Shown here piece by piece: positions 33,640 to 44,299 of a stretch of 64,000 bases of DNA; position 1 is the stretch's first letter, and every line of letters begins with the position of its first letter. The stretch comes from Micromonospora sp. Llam0. GTDB taxonomy: Bacteria; Actinomycetota; Actinomycetes; Mycobacteriales; Micromonosporaceae. Under the pieces are notes generated by a model. The model was given only the letters and a program-made list of their open reading frames with translations. It was not told the DNA's origin and made no database searches. The stretch covers positions 2,170,001 to 2,234,000 of the forward strand of contig NZ_RJJY01000001.1 in NCBI RefSeq assembly GCF_003751085.1, written 5' to 3'. A program made the translations under genes and the position numbers.

Positions 33640-34872
33640 ATGGACATCCCGCTGTACGCGGTCTGCGCGGCCGCCGGCTGGCTCGCCTTCGGCTACAAAC
33701 TGGGTGACCTGCGGCGGGACCGCGACAACCGGGTGCTGCGGGCGATGGTGTACGCCTTCTGTTCGTTCGCCGCCGGAGTGACCGTCGCCGTCCGGCCGGT
33801 CGCCGAGGCGGTGGACCGGATCACCGGGCTGCCGAACCTGGCCAAGCTGCTGGCGCACGCCGGAGTGATGGGGGTCGCGGCCAACTCCGAGATCCTGCTG
33901 CTGTTCCTGGCCCTGCCGCCGGCGGTCGCGGCCCGCCGGGTCCGGCGTCGGGTGATCGCCTCGGTGACCGCGTTCGGGCTGCTCACCGTGCTCTGGGCGA
34001 CCACGTTGGCCGGTGCCGCGCCGGTCCGGTTGGTGGTCGAGGACGCCGCCCATCCGGCGGTCGCCGGCTACCTGGTCGTCTACCTGGTCGTCTTCGTCTG
34101 CTACGCCACCGACCTGGCCCGGCTCTGCTGGCGCTTCTCCCTGGTCACGCCGCGTCGGTGGCTCCGTCGTGGACTGCGGATCACCGCCTTCGGCGCGGCC
34201 GCCGCGCTACTGTACTGCGCCACCAAGGCCGGCTACCTGATCGCCTACCGGATCGGCCGGGAACCGGCCGGCGGGCCGCAGATCGCGGCGGTCCTGGTGA
34301 CCGTCGGAGCGCTCGCCATGCTGATCGGGCTCACCCTGCCGACCTGGGGTCCCACGGTGGACACCGGGCGGGCCTGGTTGCGGCGGCACCGGTCGTGGCA
34401 CCGGTTGGCGCCACTGTGGCGGGCGGTCAGCGCGGCGCAACCGCACCTGGTCCTCGACGACCGGGCCCACCACCGGCGGGTGGCCCTGCGCGACATCGAC
34501 TACGCGCTGCACCGCCGGATCACCGAGATCCGGGACGGCCGGTTGGCGCTGCGCCCGTACATCGATCGCCGGATCGCGCCGACGGCCGACCGGCTGGCCG
34601 CAGCCGCCGGCCTGGCCGGCACCGACCGCACGGCGCTGGTCGAGGCGGCGATGATCGCCGCCGGAGCGCGGCAGGCCGCCACCGGTGGGCCGGTGCGGGA
34701 GCCGGACTTCTCCGAGCCGCACGATCCGCCGAACGGCTATCCTGGCGAGGTCGCCTGGTTGAGTCGGGTGGCTGAGTGGTTCAGCCGCTCCCCGCTGGTC
34801 GACCAGGTGCTGGCCGCCGCCGCGTCGTCGCCCGAGCCACGGCCTGCGGCACCGCCGCCACACCGATCCTGA
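33640..34872 (+). CDS. MAB_1171c-type integral membrane protein
   Basis: A 410-residue protein with seven predicted transmembrane helices in residues 1-235 (for example YAVCAAAGWLAFGYKLG, ANSEILLLFLALPPAVA, YLVVYLVVFVCYATDLARLC, IAAVLVTVGALAMLIGLTLP). A cytoplasmic C-terminal part follows with LAPLWRAVSAAQPHLVL and RVALRDIDYALHRRITEIRD, motifs shared by the MAB_1171c putative-transporter group. In actinomycetes these are typically found behind an XRE regulator and an ImmA-type protein, as here. Transport has not been shown, and the C-terminal helical part suggests a signalling or regulatory role. The ATG is 6 bases after the protease stop. Confidence 0.82.
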   Translation: MDIPLYAVCAAAGWLAFGYKLGDLRRDRDNRVLRAMVYAFCSFAAGVTVAVRPVAEAVDRITGLPNLAKLLAHAGVMGVAANSEILLLFLALPPAVAARRVRRRVIASVTAFGLLTVLWATTLAGAAPVRLVVEDAAHPAVAGYLVVYLVVFVCYATDLARLCWRFSLVTPRRWLRRGLRITAFGAAAALLYCATKAGYLIAYRIGREPAGGPQIAAVLVTVGALAMLIGLTLPTWGPTVDTGRAWLRRHRSWHRLAPLWRAVSAAQPHLVLDDRAHHRRVALRDIDYALHRRITEIRDGRLALRPYIDRRIAPTADRLAAAAGLAGTDRTALVEAAMIAAGARQAATGGPVREPDFSEPHDPPNGYPGEVAWLSRVAEWFSRSPLVDQVLAAAASSPEPRPAAPPPHRS

Positions 34873-34883
34873 ACGGGGCCTTC

Positions 34884-35789
34884 GTGCAGCCGCACCGCTA
34901 CGCCAACCTCCGGCGGAACCGCTACGCCAACCTGCGGCGGATCCGCACCCTCGACCCGCAGCGCGACTACCTCGAGATCTATCAGACGATGGTGCGCTAC
35001 GAGTTTCCGTGGGACAGCAAACTCGGACTGAACCTGGCGTTCAACCGGTCCTTTTCGCTGCCCCGCGTCGCCGCTCTGCACGTACGCACCGGGGAGCTGC
35101 TGCGGCACACTCGCAAGCGGATCGACGACACCGGACTGCTGATGTACGAGATGATGCTGCACGGTCTCGACGCCCCGCGCGGTCGCGACGCCATCCGGCG
35201 GACCAATCAGATCCACCGCCACTACGACATCGCCGACGACGACTACCGCTACGTCCTCGGCTGTCTGGTGGTCGTCCCGATCCGCTGGCTGGAGCGGTAC
35301 GGCTGGCGGCGGCCCTGCTGCCATGAACGGACCGCCGCCTACCACCACTACCGGGAGCTGGGTCGACGGATGGGCATCCGGGACATTCCGGGCTCCTTCC
35401 GCGAGTTCGCCGCCTGGTTCGACGACCACGACCGGACGCATCTGCGCTACAACGACGACGCCGCATCGATCGAGCGGGCCACCCGGGCGCTGCTGCGCGG
35501 CAAGATCCCACGACCGCTCGCGCCGTTGGGTGACGCGCTGGTCGCCGCCATGTACGACGAACGGCTGCGGGCCGCGACCGGGTTGACCGCGCCGAACCCG
35601 GCGGTGCGCGCGGGCCTGCACGGCGGGCTGCTGCTGCGCGCCGCGCTGCTGCGCTGGGCCGGCCGACCGCGTCGGACCCCGCTGTTCGCCGACGGTATCC
35701 ACACACCCACGTATCCGGACGGGTACGACATATCCCGGCTCGGCCCGGTCGCGCCGGAACCCGGCCACCCCACCCAGGAATCGTGGTAG
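34884..35789 (+). CDS. MpaB-type oxygenase (DUF2236 family)
   Basis: A 301-residue protein of the MpaB/latex-clearing-protein-like group. LEIYQTMVRYEFPWDSKLGL and NLAFNRSFSLPRVAALHVRT open the conserved region. Then come KRIDDTGLLMYEMMLHGLDA, RRTNQIHRHYDIADDDYRYV and YHHYRELGRRMGIRDIPGSF, followed by REFAAWFDDHD. Characterised relatives are haem-containing oxygenases; the histidines in the IHRHYDI segment are candidates for haem or metal binding. I start at the GTG at 34884, 11 bases after the membrane-protein stop; the ribosome binding site is weak. A 24-base tandem duplication near the N-terminus encodes RYANLRRN/RYANLRRI. It is the last gene of the regulator-protease-membrane protein unit. 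Confidence 0.8.
   Translation: MQPHRYANLRRNRYANLRRIRTLDPQRDYLEIYQTMVRYEFPWDSKLGLNLAFNRSFSLPRVAALHVRTGELLRHTRKRIDDTGLLMYEMMLHGLDAPRGRDAIRRTNQIHRHYDIADDDYRYVLGCLVVVPIRWLERYGWRRPCCHERTAAYHHYRELGRRMGIRDIPGSFREFAAWFDDHDRTHLRYNDDAASIERATRALLRGKIPRPLAPLGDALVAAMYDERLRAATGLTAPNPAVRAGLHGGLLLRAALLRWAGRPRRTPLFADGIHTPTYPDGYDISRLGPVAPEPGHPTQESW
34896..34943 (+). repeat. 24-bp in-frame tandem duplication in the MpaB-type gene
   Basis: 34896-34919 and 34920-34943 differ at only 2 of 24 positions and encode RYANLRRN followed by RYANLRRI. It is a local slippage duplication near the N-terminus. Confidence 0.85.
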
Positions 35790-35886
35790 TCGAACAGACA
35801 CGCTCAGTCGATCACGTTCGGTGGATGTGGTCACAGTCCGGGTACGGGTCCGACCATCAGTGCGACGCACCCTTAACATCCCGTGC

Positions 35887-37776
35887 ATGACGGTGCCATC
35901 CGAGAGCCTCGACCCGGCCGCTGGATTCCCACCGGCCACGCCGGACGACTGGCGACGGCTCGCGCTCGGCGTCCTGCGCAAGTCGGGCGCCGCCGGCCCG
36001 GACACCCCGGCCGAGTACGTGGACGAACTGCTGGCCACCACCACCTACGACGGCATCCGCCTCGCCCCGCTGCACACCCGGCCGGCGGCCCCACCGGACG
36101 TCGGGGTGCCCGGGACGGCACCGTACGTGCGCGGAGCCCAGGCCCGACGCGACGGCGGCGGCGCGGGCGGCACCGACCCGACCGAGACGGTGGCCGGCTG
36201 GGACGTCCGGCAGCGGTACGCCGACCCCGACCCGAAGGCGGTCCGCGAGGCGGTGCTGACCGATCTCGCCAACGGTGCCACCTCGGTCTGGATCGACCTG
36301 ACCGCCGGTGGCCTGCGCGCGACCGACCTGCCGGAGGCACTCGACGGGGTCCACCTCGACCTGGCCCCGGTGGTGCTCGACGCCGGAGTGGACAGCGTCG
36401 CCGCGGCCGAGGCGCTGCTCGCGCTCGCCGACGACCGGGGCGTCGAACGCGCCCTGGCCGGCTGTCTGGGCGCCGACCCGCTCGGCTGGCAGGCCCGCAC
36501 CGGCCAGGCCGGCGACCTCGCGCAACTCGCCGTCCTCGCCGGGTACGCCGCCCGGTCACCAGGGCTGCGCGCGGTCACTGTGGACGCCACCGCGTATCAC
36601 GACGCGGGCGGCAGCGACGCCCAGGAGATCGGCTGCGCCCTGGCCACCGGGCTGGCCTATCTCCGGGCGCTCACCGACGCCGGGCTCGACCTGCCGGCCG
36701 CCTTCGGGCAGCTGGAGTTCCGCTTCGCCGCCACCACCGACCAGTTCGCCACCATCGCCAAGCTGCGCGCCGCCCGGCAGGCCTGGGCCCGGGTAGGGCA
36801 GCTCTGCGGGGTGCCCGAGGCGGGTCGGCAGCGTCAGCACGCGGTCACCTCCGCCGCGATGATGACCGCCCGGGACCCGTGGGTGAACATGCTGCGCACC
36901 ACGGTCGCCTGCTTCGCGGCCGGGGTCGGCGGCGCGGACGCGGTCACCGTCGCGCCGTTCGACGCCCGGCTGGGGCTGCCGGACGGCTTCGCCCGGCGGA
37001 TCGCCCGCAACACCCAGTCGGTGCTGCTGGCCGAGGCGAACCTCGGCCGGGTGCTGGACCCGGCCGGCGGGTCCTGGTACGTCGAACGGCTCACCGTGGA
37101 TCTGGCGGCGACCGCCTGGGACTGGTTCACCGAGATCGAGCGGGCCGGCGGCGCCGCCGCCGCGCTGTCCGGCGGGCTGATCGCCGACCGCATCGACGCG
37201 ACCTGGCGGCGCCGGGCCGACAACCTGGCGCACCGGCGGGACCCGGTCACCGGGGTCAGCGAGTTCCCCGACCTGGACGAGCGGCTGCCCGCCCGTACCC
37301 TGGCACCCGTACCGCCCGGCGGCGGCCTGCCCCGCCGGTTCCACGCCGGGGCGTTCGAGGCCCGGCGGGACCAGGCGGACGCGTACCTGGCGGCCGCCGG
37401 CACCCGGCCGAGCGTCTTCCTGGCCACCCTGGGACCGCTCGCGGCGCACAGCGCCCGCGCCGGTTTCGCCGGCAACCTCTTCGCCGCCGGCGGGATCGCC
37501 ACCACCCGTGGTGGTGACCCGGCCGACGACCCGGCGGCGATCGCCGCCGCCTTCGCCGCCGACCCGTCCGCCGTGGCCTGTATCTGCGGCACCGACGCCA
37601 GCTACGCAGCGGCCGCGGCACCGCTGGCCGCCGCGCTGGCCGCCGCCGGGGCCCGGCGGGTCTGGCTGGCCGGCCGACCCGCTGATCACGCCCACGTCGA
37701 CGGCTACCTGTACGCCGGCTGCGACGCGGTGGCCGTGCTCGACGCCACGTTCGACGACCTGGAGGTCCCCCGATGA
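35887..37776 (+). CDS. mutA: Methylmalonyl-CoA mutase small (beta) subunit
   Basis: A 629-residue MutA. It has the TIM-barrel mutase domain ([100 protein letters not shown] followed by [13 protein letters not shown]) and a C-terminal B12-like fold (about 510-629). That fold lacks the DxHxxG cobalamin motif, as expected for the non-catalytic subunit. The ATG at 35887 starts at the recognisable sequence. Its stop overlaps the mutB ATG (ATGA). It forms the heterodimer that interconverts succinyl-CoA and methylmalonyl-CoA, feeding propionate catabolism or polyketide extender units. Confidence 0.95.
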   Translation: MTVPSESLDPAAGFPPATPDDWRRLALGVLRKSGAAGPDTPAEYVDELLATTTYDGIRLAPLHTRPAAPPDVGVPGTAPYVRGAQARRDGGGAGGTDPTETVAGWDVRQRYADPDPKAVREAVLTDLANGATSVWIDLTAGGLRATDLPEALDGVHLDLAPVVLDAGVDSVAAAEALLALADDRGVERALAGCLGADPLGWQARTGQAGDLAQLAVLAGYAARSPGLRAVTVDATAYHDAGGSDAQEIGCALATGLAYLRALTDAGLDLPAAFGQLEFRFAATTDQFATIAKLRAARQAWARVGQLCGVPEAGRQRQHAVTSAAMMTARDPWVNMLRTTVACFAAGVGGADAVTVAPFDARLGLPDGFARRIARNTQSVLLAEANLGRVLDPAGGSWYVERLTVDLAATAWDWFTEIERAGGAAAALSGGLIADRIDATWRRRADNLAHRRDPVTGVSEFPDLDERLPARTLAPVPPGGGLPRRFHAGAFEARRDQADAYLAAAGTRPSVFLATLGPLAAHSARAGFAGNLFAAGGIATTRGGDPADDPAAIAAAFAADPSAVACICGTDASYAAAAAPLAAALAAAGARRVWLAGRPADHAHVDGYLYAGCDAVAVLDATFDDLEVPR

Positions 37777-39977
37777 TTCCGGACTTCTCGCAGGCCACGC
37801 TGCTGCCGCAGAACGGTCCGGGCGGCGTCGGCGGACCGGCCGCGGCACCGGGCCCGCAGCCACCCGGCCCGGTCTGGCACACGCCGGAGGGGATCGACGT
37901 CGCGCCGCTGTACACCGCGGCGGACACCGCCGACCTGACCTTCCTGGACACCGTGCCGGGCGTCCCGCCGTACCTGCGCGGGCCGTACCCGACGATGTAC
38001 ACCACCCAGCCGTGGACGATCCGCCAGTACGCCGGGTTCTCCACCGCCGAGGAGTCCAACGCCTTCTACCGGCGCAACCTGGCCGCCGGGCAGAAGGGCC
38101 TGTCCATCGCCTTCGACCTGGCCACCCACCGGGGGTACGACTCCGACCACCCCCGGGTCGCCGGAGACGTCGGGATGGCCGGGGTCGCGGTGGACTCCAT
38201 CCACGACATGCGGCAGTTGTTCGACGGCATCCCGTTGGACCGGATGAGCGTGTCGATGACCATGAACGGCGCGGTGCTGCCGGTCCTGGCGCTGTACATC
38301 GTCGCCGCCGAGGAACAGGGCGTACCGCCGGAGAAGCTCACCGGAACCATCCAGAACGACATCCTCAAGGAGTTCATGGTCCGCAATACCTACATCTACC
38401 CGCCGGGACCGTCGATGCGGATCATCTCCGACATCTTCGCCTACACCTCGGCGCGGATGCCCCGGTTCAACTCGATCTCCATCTCCGGCTACCACATCCA
38501 GGAGGCCGGGGCGACCGCCGATCTGGAGCTGGCGTACACCCTCGCCGACGGGATCGAGTACCTGCGAGCCGGACAGGCCGCCGGGCTGGCGGTGGACACC
38601 TTCGCGCCCCGGTTGTCGTTCTTCTGGGCGATCGGGATGAACTTCTTCATGGAGGTCGCCAAGTTGCGGGCCGCCCGGCTGCTGTGGGCCCGGCTGGTCC
38701 GCGACGCCGGCGCCACCAACCCGAAGTCGTTGAGTCTGCGCACCCACTGCCAGACCTCCGGTTGGTCGCTGACCGCGCAGGACGTGTTCACCAACGTGGT
38801 CCGCACCTGTGTCGAGGCGATGGCGGCCACCCAGGGCCACACCCAGTCGCTGCACACCAACGCGCTGGACGAGGCCCTCGCGCTGCCGACCGACTTCTCC
38901 GCCCGGATCGCCCGCAACACCCAGTTGCTGCTGGCCCAGGAGTCCGGCACCAACCGGGTGATCGATCCGTGGGGTGGCAGCTACTACCTGGAGCGGCTCA
39001 CCCACGACCTGGCCCGGCGGGCCTGGCAGCACATCCGGGAGGTGGAGGCGGCCGGCGGGATGGCCCGGGCGATCGACGAAGGGCTGCCCAAGCTGCGGAT
39101 CGAGGAGGCCGCCGCCCGTACCCAGGCCCGGATCGACTCCGGCCGGCAACCGGTGATCGGGGTGAACCGGTTCCGGCCGGACGCCGACGAGCCGATCGAG
39201 GTGCTCAAGGTCGACAACACGGCGGTACGGGCCGCGCAGCTGGAGAAGCTGCGGCGACTGCGCGCCGAACGGGACGGGCCGGCGTGCGACGCGGCGCTGG
39301 CGGCGCTGACCCGCGCCGCCGACGCCGGGCCCGACTCCGGCGGTGCCGGTCTGTCCGGCAACCTGCTCGCGTTGGCGGTCGACGCCGCGCGGGCCGGGGC
39401 CACCGTCGGGGAGATCTCCACCGCGCTGGAACGGGTGTACGGCCGGCACGCGGCGCAGATCCGTACCATCAGCGGGGTGTACCGACAGGAGGCGGGCGCG
39501 GTGGCGGGGATCGACCGGGCCCGGGCCGCGACCGACGCGTTCGCCGTCGCCGAGGGGCGCCGGCCCCGGATCCTGGTGGCGAAGATGGGCCAGGACGGGC
39601 ACGACCGGGGGCAGAAGGTGGTCGCCACCGCCTTCGCCGATCTCGGCTTCGACGTCGACGTGGGTCCGCTGTTCCAGACCCCGGCCGAGGTCGCCCGGCA
39701 GGCCGTCGAGGCCGACGTGCACCTGGTCGGCGTCAACTCCCTCGCCGCCGGGCATCTGACCCTGGTGCCGGCGCTGCGTGACGAACTGGCCGCCCTCGGC
39801 GGCGACGACATCATGGTGATCGTCGGCGGGGTGGTGCCGCCGCAGGACTTCGAGGCGCTGCGCGCCGCCGGTGCGGCGGCGATCTTCCCGCCCGGCACGG
39901 TGCTGGCCGACGCCGCCGTGGACCTGCTCGCCGAGCTGTCCCGTCGGCTGGGGCACGACACCGTCGAGGCCGGATGA
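37773..39977 (+). CDS. mutB: Methylmalonyl-CoA mutase large (alpha) subunit
   Basis: A 734-residue catalytic subunit. The substrate barrel has [80 protein letters not shown] and [20 protein letters not shown]. The C-terminal B12-binding domain has [20 protein letters not shown], the DxHxxG base-off motif whose histidine coordinates cobalt, followed by [10 protein letters not shown]. The ATG overlaps mutA and the stop overlaps meaB, so all three are translated in tandem. Confidence 0.97.
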   Translation: MIPDFSQATLLPQNGPGGVGGPAAAPGPQPPGPVWHTPEGIDVAPLYTAADTADLTFLDTVPGVPPYLRGPYPTMYTTQPWTIRQYAGFSTAEESNAFYRRNLAAGQKGLSIAFDLATHRGYDSDHPRVAGDVGMAGVAVDSIHDMRQLFDGIPLDRMSVSMTMNGAVLPVLALYIVAAEEQGVPPEKLTGTIQNDILKEFMVRNTYIYPPGPSMRIISDIFAYTSARMPRFNSISISGYHIQEAGATADLELAYTLADGIEYLRAGQAAGLAVDTFAPRLSFFWAIGMNFFMEVAKLRAARLLWARLVRDAGATNPKSLSLRTHCQTSGWSLTAQDVFTNVVRTCVEAMAATQGHTQSLHTNALDEALALPTDFSARIARNTQLLLAQESGTNRVIDPWGGSYYLERLTHDLARRAWQHIREVEAAGGMARAIDEGLPKLRIEEAAARTQARIDSGRQPVIGVNRFRPDADEPIEVLKVDNTAVRAAQLEKLRRLRAERDGPACDAALAALTRAADAGPDSGGAGLSGNLLALAVDAARAGATVGEISTALERVYGRHAAQIRTISGVYRQEAGAVAGIDRARAATDAFAVAEGRRPRILVAKMGQDGHDRGQKVVATAFADLGFDVDVGPLFQTPAEVARQAVEADVHLVGVNSLAAGHLTLVPALRDELAALGGDDIMVIVGGVVPPQDFEALRAAGAAAIFPPGTVLADAAVDLLAELSRRLGHDTVEAG

Positions 39978-41008
39978 CCGGCGTACGACGCACGCTGGCG
40001 CCGGTCGCCGACTACGTCGCCGGGGTGCGGGCGGCGGCACCGGCGTGGCTGGCCCGGGCGATCACCCTGGTCGAGTCGACCCGGCCGGACCACCGGGCGC
40101 ACGCCCAGCAGGTGCTGGTGGCGCTGGCCCCGTACGCCGGGCAGGCCCGGCGGGTCGGGGTGACCGGCGTGCCCGGGGTCGGCAAGTCCACCTTCATCGA
40201 CGCGCTCGGGTCCCGGCTGACCGGCGACGGACACCGGGTCGCGGTGCTGGCGGTCGACCCGTCGTCGGCCCGCAGCGGCGGCAGCATCCTCGGCGACAAG
40301 ACCCGGATGGCCCGGCTGGCCGCCGACCCGGCCGCGTTCGTCCGCCCGTCGCCGACCGCCGGCACGCTCGGCGGGGTGGCCCGGGCCACCCGGGAGGCGA
40401 TGGTGGTGGTGGAGGCCGCCGGCTACGACGTGGTGCTGGTGGAGACCGTCGGGGTCGGACAGTCCGAGACCACCGTCGCCGAAATGGTCGACACGTTCCT
40501 GCTGCTCACCCTGGCCCGCACCGGCGACCAGTTGCAGGGCATCAAGAAAGGTGTGCTGGAACTCGCCGACGTCGTGGTGGTCAACAAGGCCGACGGCGCG
40601 CACGCGGCCGAGGCCCGGTCCGCCGCCCGCGAGCTGGCCGGGGCGTTACGGATGCTGCGCGGCGGCCATGACGACTGGGCCGTCCCGGTGCTCACCGCCA
40701 GCGGCCGGGACGGGACCGGGCTGGCCGAGGTGTGGCAGCAGGTGACCGCCCATCAGGACCACCGGCGGGTCAGCGGCGAGCTGGACCGGCACCGCCGGCA
40801 GCAGCAGCTGCGCTGGGTCTGGGCGATGGTGCGCGACGGGTTGCTGGACCAGCTACGCGGTCATCCGGCGGTGATCGCGCTGACCCCACGGACCGAGGAG
40901 CGGGTGCTCGCCGGGGAGATCACCCCCGCGCAGGCCGCGGCGCAGCTGCTGGCGGCGTTCACCGGCCCGGCCGACGGCGGCACCGACCAGCTGACCAGCC
41001 CGGGGTGA
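39974..41008 (+). CDS. meaB: Methylmalonyl-CoA mutase-associated GTPase MeaB
   Basis: A 344-residue G3E-type GTPase. The P-loop is [19 protein letters not shown] at about residues 61-79. Then come [59 protein letters not shown] and VVVNKADG (NKxD). The C-terminal dimerisation arm is present. MeaB protects and reloads methylmalonyl-CoA mutase with adenosylcobalamin. The 4-base overlap with mutB supports this role. Confidence 0.96.
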   Translation: MTGVRRTLAPVADYVAGVRAAAPAWLARAITLVESTRPDHRAHAQQVLVALAPYAGQARRVGVTGVPGVGKSTFIDALGSRLTGDGHRVAVLAVDPSSARSGGSILGDKTRMARLAADPAAFVRPSPTAGTLGGVARATREAMVVVEAAGYDVVLVETVGVGQSETTVAEMVDTFLLLTLARTGDQLQGIKKGVLELADVVVVNKADGAHAAEARSAARELAGALRMLRGGHDDWAVPVLTASGRDGTGLAEVWQQVTAHQDHRRVSGELDRHRRQQQLRWVWAMVRDGLLDQLRGHPAVIALTPRTEERVLAGEITPAQAAAQLLAAFTGPADGGTDQLTSPG

Positions 41009-41044
41009 CCGACGGTCGATCAGGCCGGGCTGACCGGCGGCTGA

Positions 41045-41983
41045 TCAGCCGGGCTGCGGGCCGGGCAGGATCCGGCGCAGCTGGCCGGGCACGGCCAGGC
41101 GGCGACGCCACTCCCGGGGGTAGCCGACCGATACCTCCTCGAAGCGCACCCCGTCGTAGACGGTGGTGCGCGGGATGTGCAGGTGACCGTAGACCATCAC
41201 CGCCGCCCGGTAGCGCAGGTGCCAGTCGGCGGTCCGGTCGGTACCGCACCACATGGCGAACTCCGGGTAGCGCAGCACGTCCATCGGCGTCCGGACCAGC
41301 GGGTAGTGGTTGATCAGGACGGTGGGCAGTTGCGGTCCCACCTCGGCGAGACGCCGTTCGGTCTCCGCCAGCCGCTGCCAGCACCACTGCTCCCGGGTCG
41401 GGAACGGGTCCGGATGCAGCATCGCCTCGTCGGTGCAGACGATGCCGGTGCTGTGCGCGTACGCGAGCCCTTCCGCCTTGGTGCCGGTGCCCGGCGGCAG
41501 GAAGCTGTAGTCGTACAGGGTGAACAACGGTGCCACCGCCGCCGGTCCGCCGGCACCGGACCAGATCAGGTACGGGTCCTCCGGGGTCCGTACGTCGAGC
41601 GACCGGCAGAGGTCGACCAGGTGCGCGTAGCGCTCCACGCCGCGCAGCCGCACCGGGTCGTGCGTGGTGGTCCACAGTTCGTGGTTGCCCGGCGACCAGA
41701 TCACCTCGGCGAACCGCTCGCGCAGCGTGGCCAGCGCCCACCGCACGTCGGCGATCGTCTCGGCGACGTCGCCGGCGACGATCAGCCAGTCCTGCGGTGC
41801 CGGTGCCGCCAGGTCGGCGACGATCTGACGGTTCTCCGGGTACGCGATGTGCAGGTCGCTGATCGCCCACAGCGTCGGTGCCGTCCCCGTGGCCTCCCCG
41901 TCGCCGCCGGTCTGCCGTACCGTCACCGTGGCCGCCCTCCCGTCCGCGTTCCGTGTCCGGTTGTTCCGTGTCCGGTCCACCAC
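41045..41983 (-). CDS. Cytoplasmic metallophosphoesterase
   Basis: A 312-residue calcineurin-like phosphoesterase without signal peptide. Motifs in order: LWAISDLHIAY (DxH), WLIVAGDVAE (GD), VIWSPGNHELW (GNHE), VLINHYPLV and VMVYGHLHIPRTT (GHxH), all metal ligands present. The first 35 residues are hydrophilic and poorly conserved; the GTG at 41983 is used, but a GTG further in is possible. It lies 65 bases downstream of the adenylation-like gene in the same direction, so it may be co-transcribed. The substrate is unknown. Confidence 0.88.
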   Translation of the reverse strand: MVDRTRNNRTRNADGRAATVTVRQTGGDGEATGTAPTLWAISDLHIAYPENRQIVADLAAPAPQDWLIVAGDVAETIADVRWALATLRERFAEVIWSPGNHELWTTTHDPVRLRGVERYAHLVDLCRSLDVRTPEDPYLIWSGAGGPAAVAPLFTLYDYSFLPPGTGTKAEGLAYAHSTGIVCTDEAMLHPDPFPTREQWCWQRLAETERRLAEVGPQLPTVLINHYPLVRTPMDVLRYPEFAMWCGTDRTADWHLRYRAAVMVYGHLHIPRTTVYDGVRFEEVSVGYPREWRRRLAVPGQLRRILPGPQPG

Positions 41984-42048
41984 CGGTGTCGATCATCCGG
42001 TACGCGGCCGCCGAGCGGTAGCCCGCCCGCCGATCGACGTCGGCGGGG

Positions 42049-44010
42049 TCAGCCCGGCCCGGGGCCGCCACCACGACCGGCGACGCCCGCGCTGGCCGCG
42101 ACCACCACCCGGTTCTCGCCGCGCCGCCGGCCCTCGGGCGCCGGCTCGGCGGCCCGGGTCGCCCCGGACCGTTCGGGGGCCTCGTCGCCGTCGGTCCGGC
42201 GGTCACCGCGGCCGACCAGATGCAGCCGCCCGTCCTCGTCGAAACGGCCCAGGTCCCCGCTGCGGTAGAGCAGCTCACCCGGGATCTCCGGAAACGGGTT
42301 GGCGACGTACCCGGCGGCGGCGCGCCACGGCGTGCCGTGCCGGCCAGCGCCGACACCGGCCCCACCGATCAGAATCGCGCCGGTGGCACCGGGCGGCAGC
42401 AGCCGCAGCCGGTCGTCGGCGACGAGCAGGTGGCAGTTGTCGACCGGATGACCGACCGGGATGGCGTCGCCGTCGGTCTCGCCCACCCGGTGGTAGGCGA
42501 CGGCGGCCGTCCCGACCGGACCGTACCCGGTGCTGACCTCGACCTGCGGCAGCAGACGTCGCAGTCGGCGGGCACTGGCCGGCCGCAGGCCCGGACCCGG
42601 CACCACGACATGCCGCAGACTGGCCAGACGCCCGGCGACCGCGGCGTCCCGCTCGATCGCCGCCACCATCGCGTCGAGCGTGTCCGGCTCCGTGTCGATC
42701 ATCGTCACCTGCTCGGCCGCGATGACGGCGACCATGGTGGACAGGTCCGGCCGGCCAGTGGCGGGGGACGGCAGCACCAGCCGCCCGCCGGTGGTCAACG
42801 GCCAGATGAGGTTGCCGACCGACGGGCCCGGCCCCGGGCTGCCCGGCAGCACGACCTCCCCGCCGGTGGCGGCGAAGAAGCGGGTCATGAAGTGCACCCG
42901 GTCCGTCAGGGCGACATGCCGGCTGACGGTGCAGCGCGGTGACCCGTCCGCGTCGGCGGTGACCAGGGCGTACGCCAGGTCGTCGGGCGTTCCGGTCGGG
43001 TCCGGGCGCCGGGGCGACGACGGGACCCGACCCGGCCGTACGTCGATCACGCGTGCACCGGACAGCGCCGGGTCCCCGGGCGACGCGGCGGCGAGCACGG
43101 GCACGCCGGGCACCGAGGCCAGCACGGACCGTAACCTGGCTGGCGACCAGCGTGGGTCGACGGTGACGTGGACGGCCCTGATCTTGAGTAGCGCCAGACT
43201 GGCCACCGACAGCGCCGGGCCGGCGACGAGCAGTACCGGCACCGGATCGCCGGGCCGTACGCCGTCCTCGGCCAGGGTCGCGGCCAGTCCGTTGGCGGCG
43301 TCATCGAGTTCACGGTAGGTGAGGCGGCCTCCCATACCGCTGACCGCGACCCGCTGGGGATGCCGGTCCACCGCCTGCTCGACCAGCAGGGGCAGCGGAC
43401 GGAACGGCCCGCGGTCCACCCGACGACCGGCGTACCGGTCGAGGAGCAGGTCACGCGAGGCACCGCTGATGCCGGCGGTGCGCGAGCTGGCCTGGCCGGG
43501 TTCGTCGACCAGTTCGCGCAGCACCTCCGCGTACAGTTCGGCGACCGCCGGCAGGCAGAGCCGCCACGGGTCCCCACCGGGGCAGCTGGCGTGGATGGTC
43601 AGGTGGTTCGCGGTGACCCGCCAGTCGATGCGGGCCGTGGGTGGGCCGGGCGGGGCCGTCACCCCGGTGGTCGCCCGCACCAACAGGGTGTCCCGCCGCT
43701 CCGGCAGCAGGTCAACCGGGCGCAGCCGTCGGGACAGCCAGGACCGGACCGCCGGGCCGGCCAGATGGCGCAGCTGCTCAGGGGGGTCGATCAGGTCGAG
43801 GCCGAGCGTCGCCGTGGTCGACCTGATCGGCACCGGTCGATCCAACCGGGCGGCGGTCTCCAGCGCGGCGAGCGCCCCGAAGACGACCGCCTGGGCTTCG
43901 TCGATCGACGTCCGGCCGCCGGCACAGGACGTGCGGTAGGTCGCCACGGTCGGAGCCACCCGGGTGGACGCCGCCGTCCCGTCGCTGGCCTGGACACGTT
44001 CGGATGCCAT
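42049..44010 (-). CDS. Degenerate NRPS-like adenylation protein
   Basis: A 653-residue protein. Residues about 1-180 are unassigned, perhaps a condensation-like remnant. From about 185 there is an NRPS adenylation fold: RLTYRELDDAANGLAATLAE (A2 region), YGPVGTAAVAYHRVG (A5) and GELLYRSGDLGRFDEDGRLH (A7). The A3 phosphate loop, normally TSGSTGxPKG, reads TADADGSPRC, without the lysine. After LHLVGRGDRR the A8 hinge and the whole C-terminal subdomain with the A10 lysine are replaced by a short charged, Gly/Arg-rich tail. It lacks a carrier domain. ATP-dependent activation therefore looks impaired. The ATG at 44010 follows AGGGGAGGA. It is either a decayed synthetase fragment or a non-catalytic acyl-binding protein. 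Confidence 0.72.
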   Translation of the reverse strand: MASERVQASDGTAASTRVAPTVATYRTSCAGGRTSIDEAQAVVFGALAALETAARLDRPVPIRSTTATLGLDLIDPPEQLRHLAGPAVRSWLSRRLRPVDLLPERRDTLLVRATTGVTAPPGPPTARIDWRVTANHLTIHASCPGGDPWRLCLPAVAELYAEVLRELVDEPGQASSRTAGISGASRDLLLDRYAGRRVDRGPFRPLPLLVEQAVDRHPQRVAVSGMGGRLTYRELDDAANGLAATLAEDGVRPGDPVPVLLVAGPALSVASLALLKIRAVHVTVDPRWSPARLRSVLASVPGVPVLAAASPGDPALSGARVIDVRPGRVPSSPRRPDPTGTPDDLAYALVTADADGSPRCTVSRHVALTDRVHFMTRFFAATGGEVVLPGSPGPGPSVGNLIWPLTTGGRLVLPSPATGRPDLSTMVAVIAAEQVTMIDTEPDTLDAMVAAIERDAAVAGRLASLRHVVVPGPGLRPASARRLRRLLPQVEVSTGYGPVGTAAVAYHRVGETDGDAIPVGHPVDNCHLLVADDRLRLLPPGATGAILIGGAGVGAGRHGTPWRAAAGYVANPFPEIPGELLYRSGDLGRFDEDGRLHLVGRGDRRTDGDEAPERSGATRAAEPAPEGRRRGENRVVVAASAGVAGRGGGPGPG

Positions 44011-44173
44011 TCCGCTGTCCTCCCCTGGCAACGGCGCGCTGCCGATCGACCACGAACGCAAACTCACTGCGATCGGACCATCACCCAGAGAGGCTATGCC
44101 AAATAGGCAGAAGTGAAAACATCTAACTTTGCGTGACGACGATTTCCGACAACAGGTACTCCCACTCCCCTAC

Positions 44174-44257
44174 GCCGCATATTTCCTATGCGGCACATGC
44201 CGGAAAGGCGGTGGGGCGCCGTGACGACCTTCCGGTTCGGCCGTCACGGCACCCCAC
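44174..44257 (-). terminator. Two hairpins downstream of the cellulase gene
   Basis: Downstream of the minus-strand cellulase stop (44300) lie a 16-base stem (44211-44226 with 44242-44257, one mismatch, 15-base loop) and then a second perfect stem GCCGCATA/TATGCGGC (44174-44181, 44187-44194, loop TTTCC). The first is a strong terminator candidate. The surrounding 289-base gap (44011-44299) holds no gene and includes the promoter region of the adenylation-like gene. Confidence 0.65.
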
Positions 44258-44299
44258 CGATCGACGCGAATACTCCCGCTCGGTGGCTAATGCCGGCTT

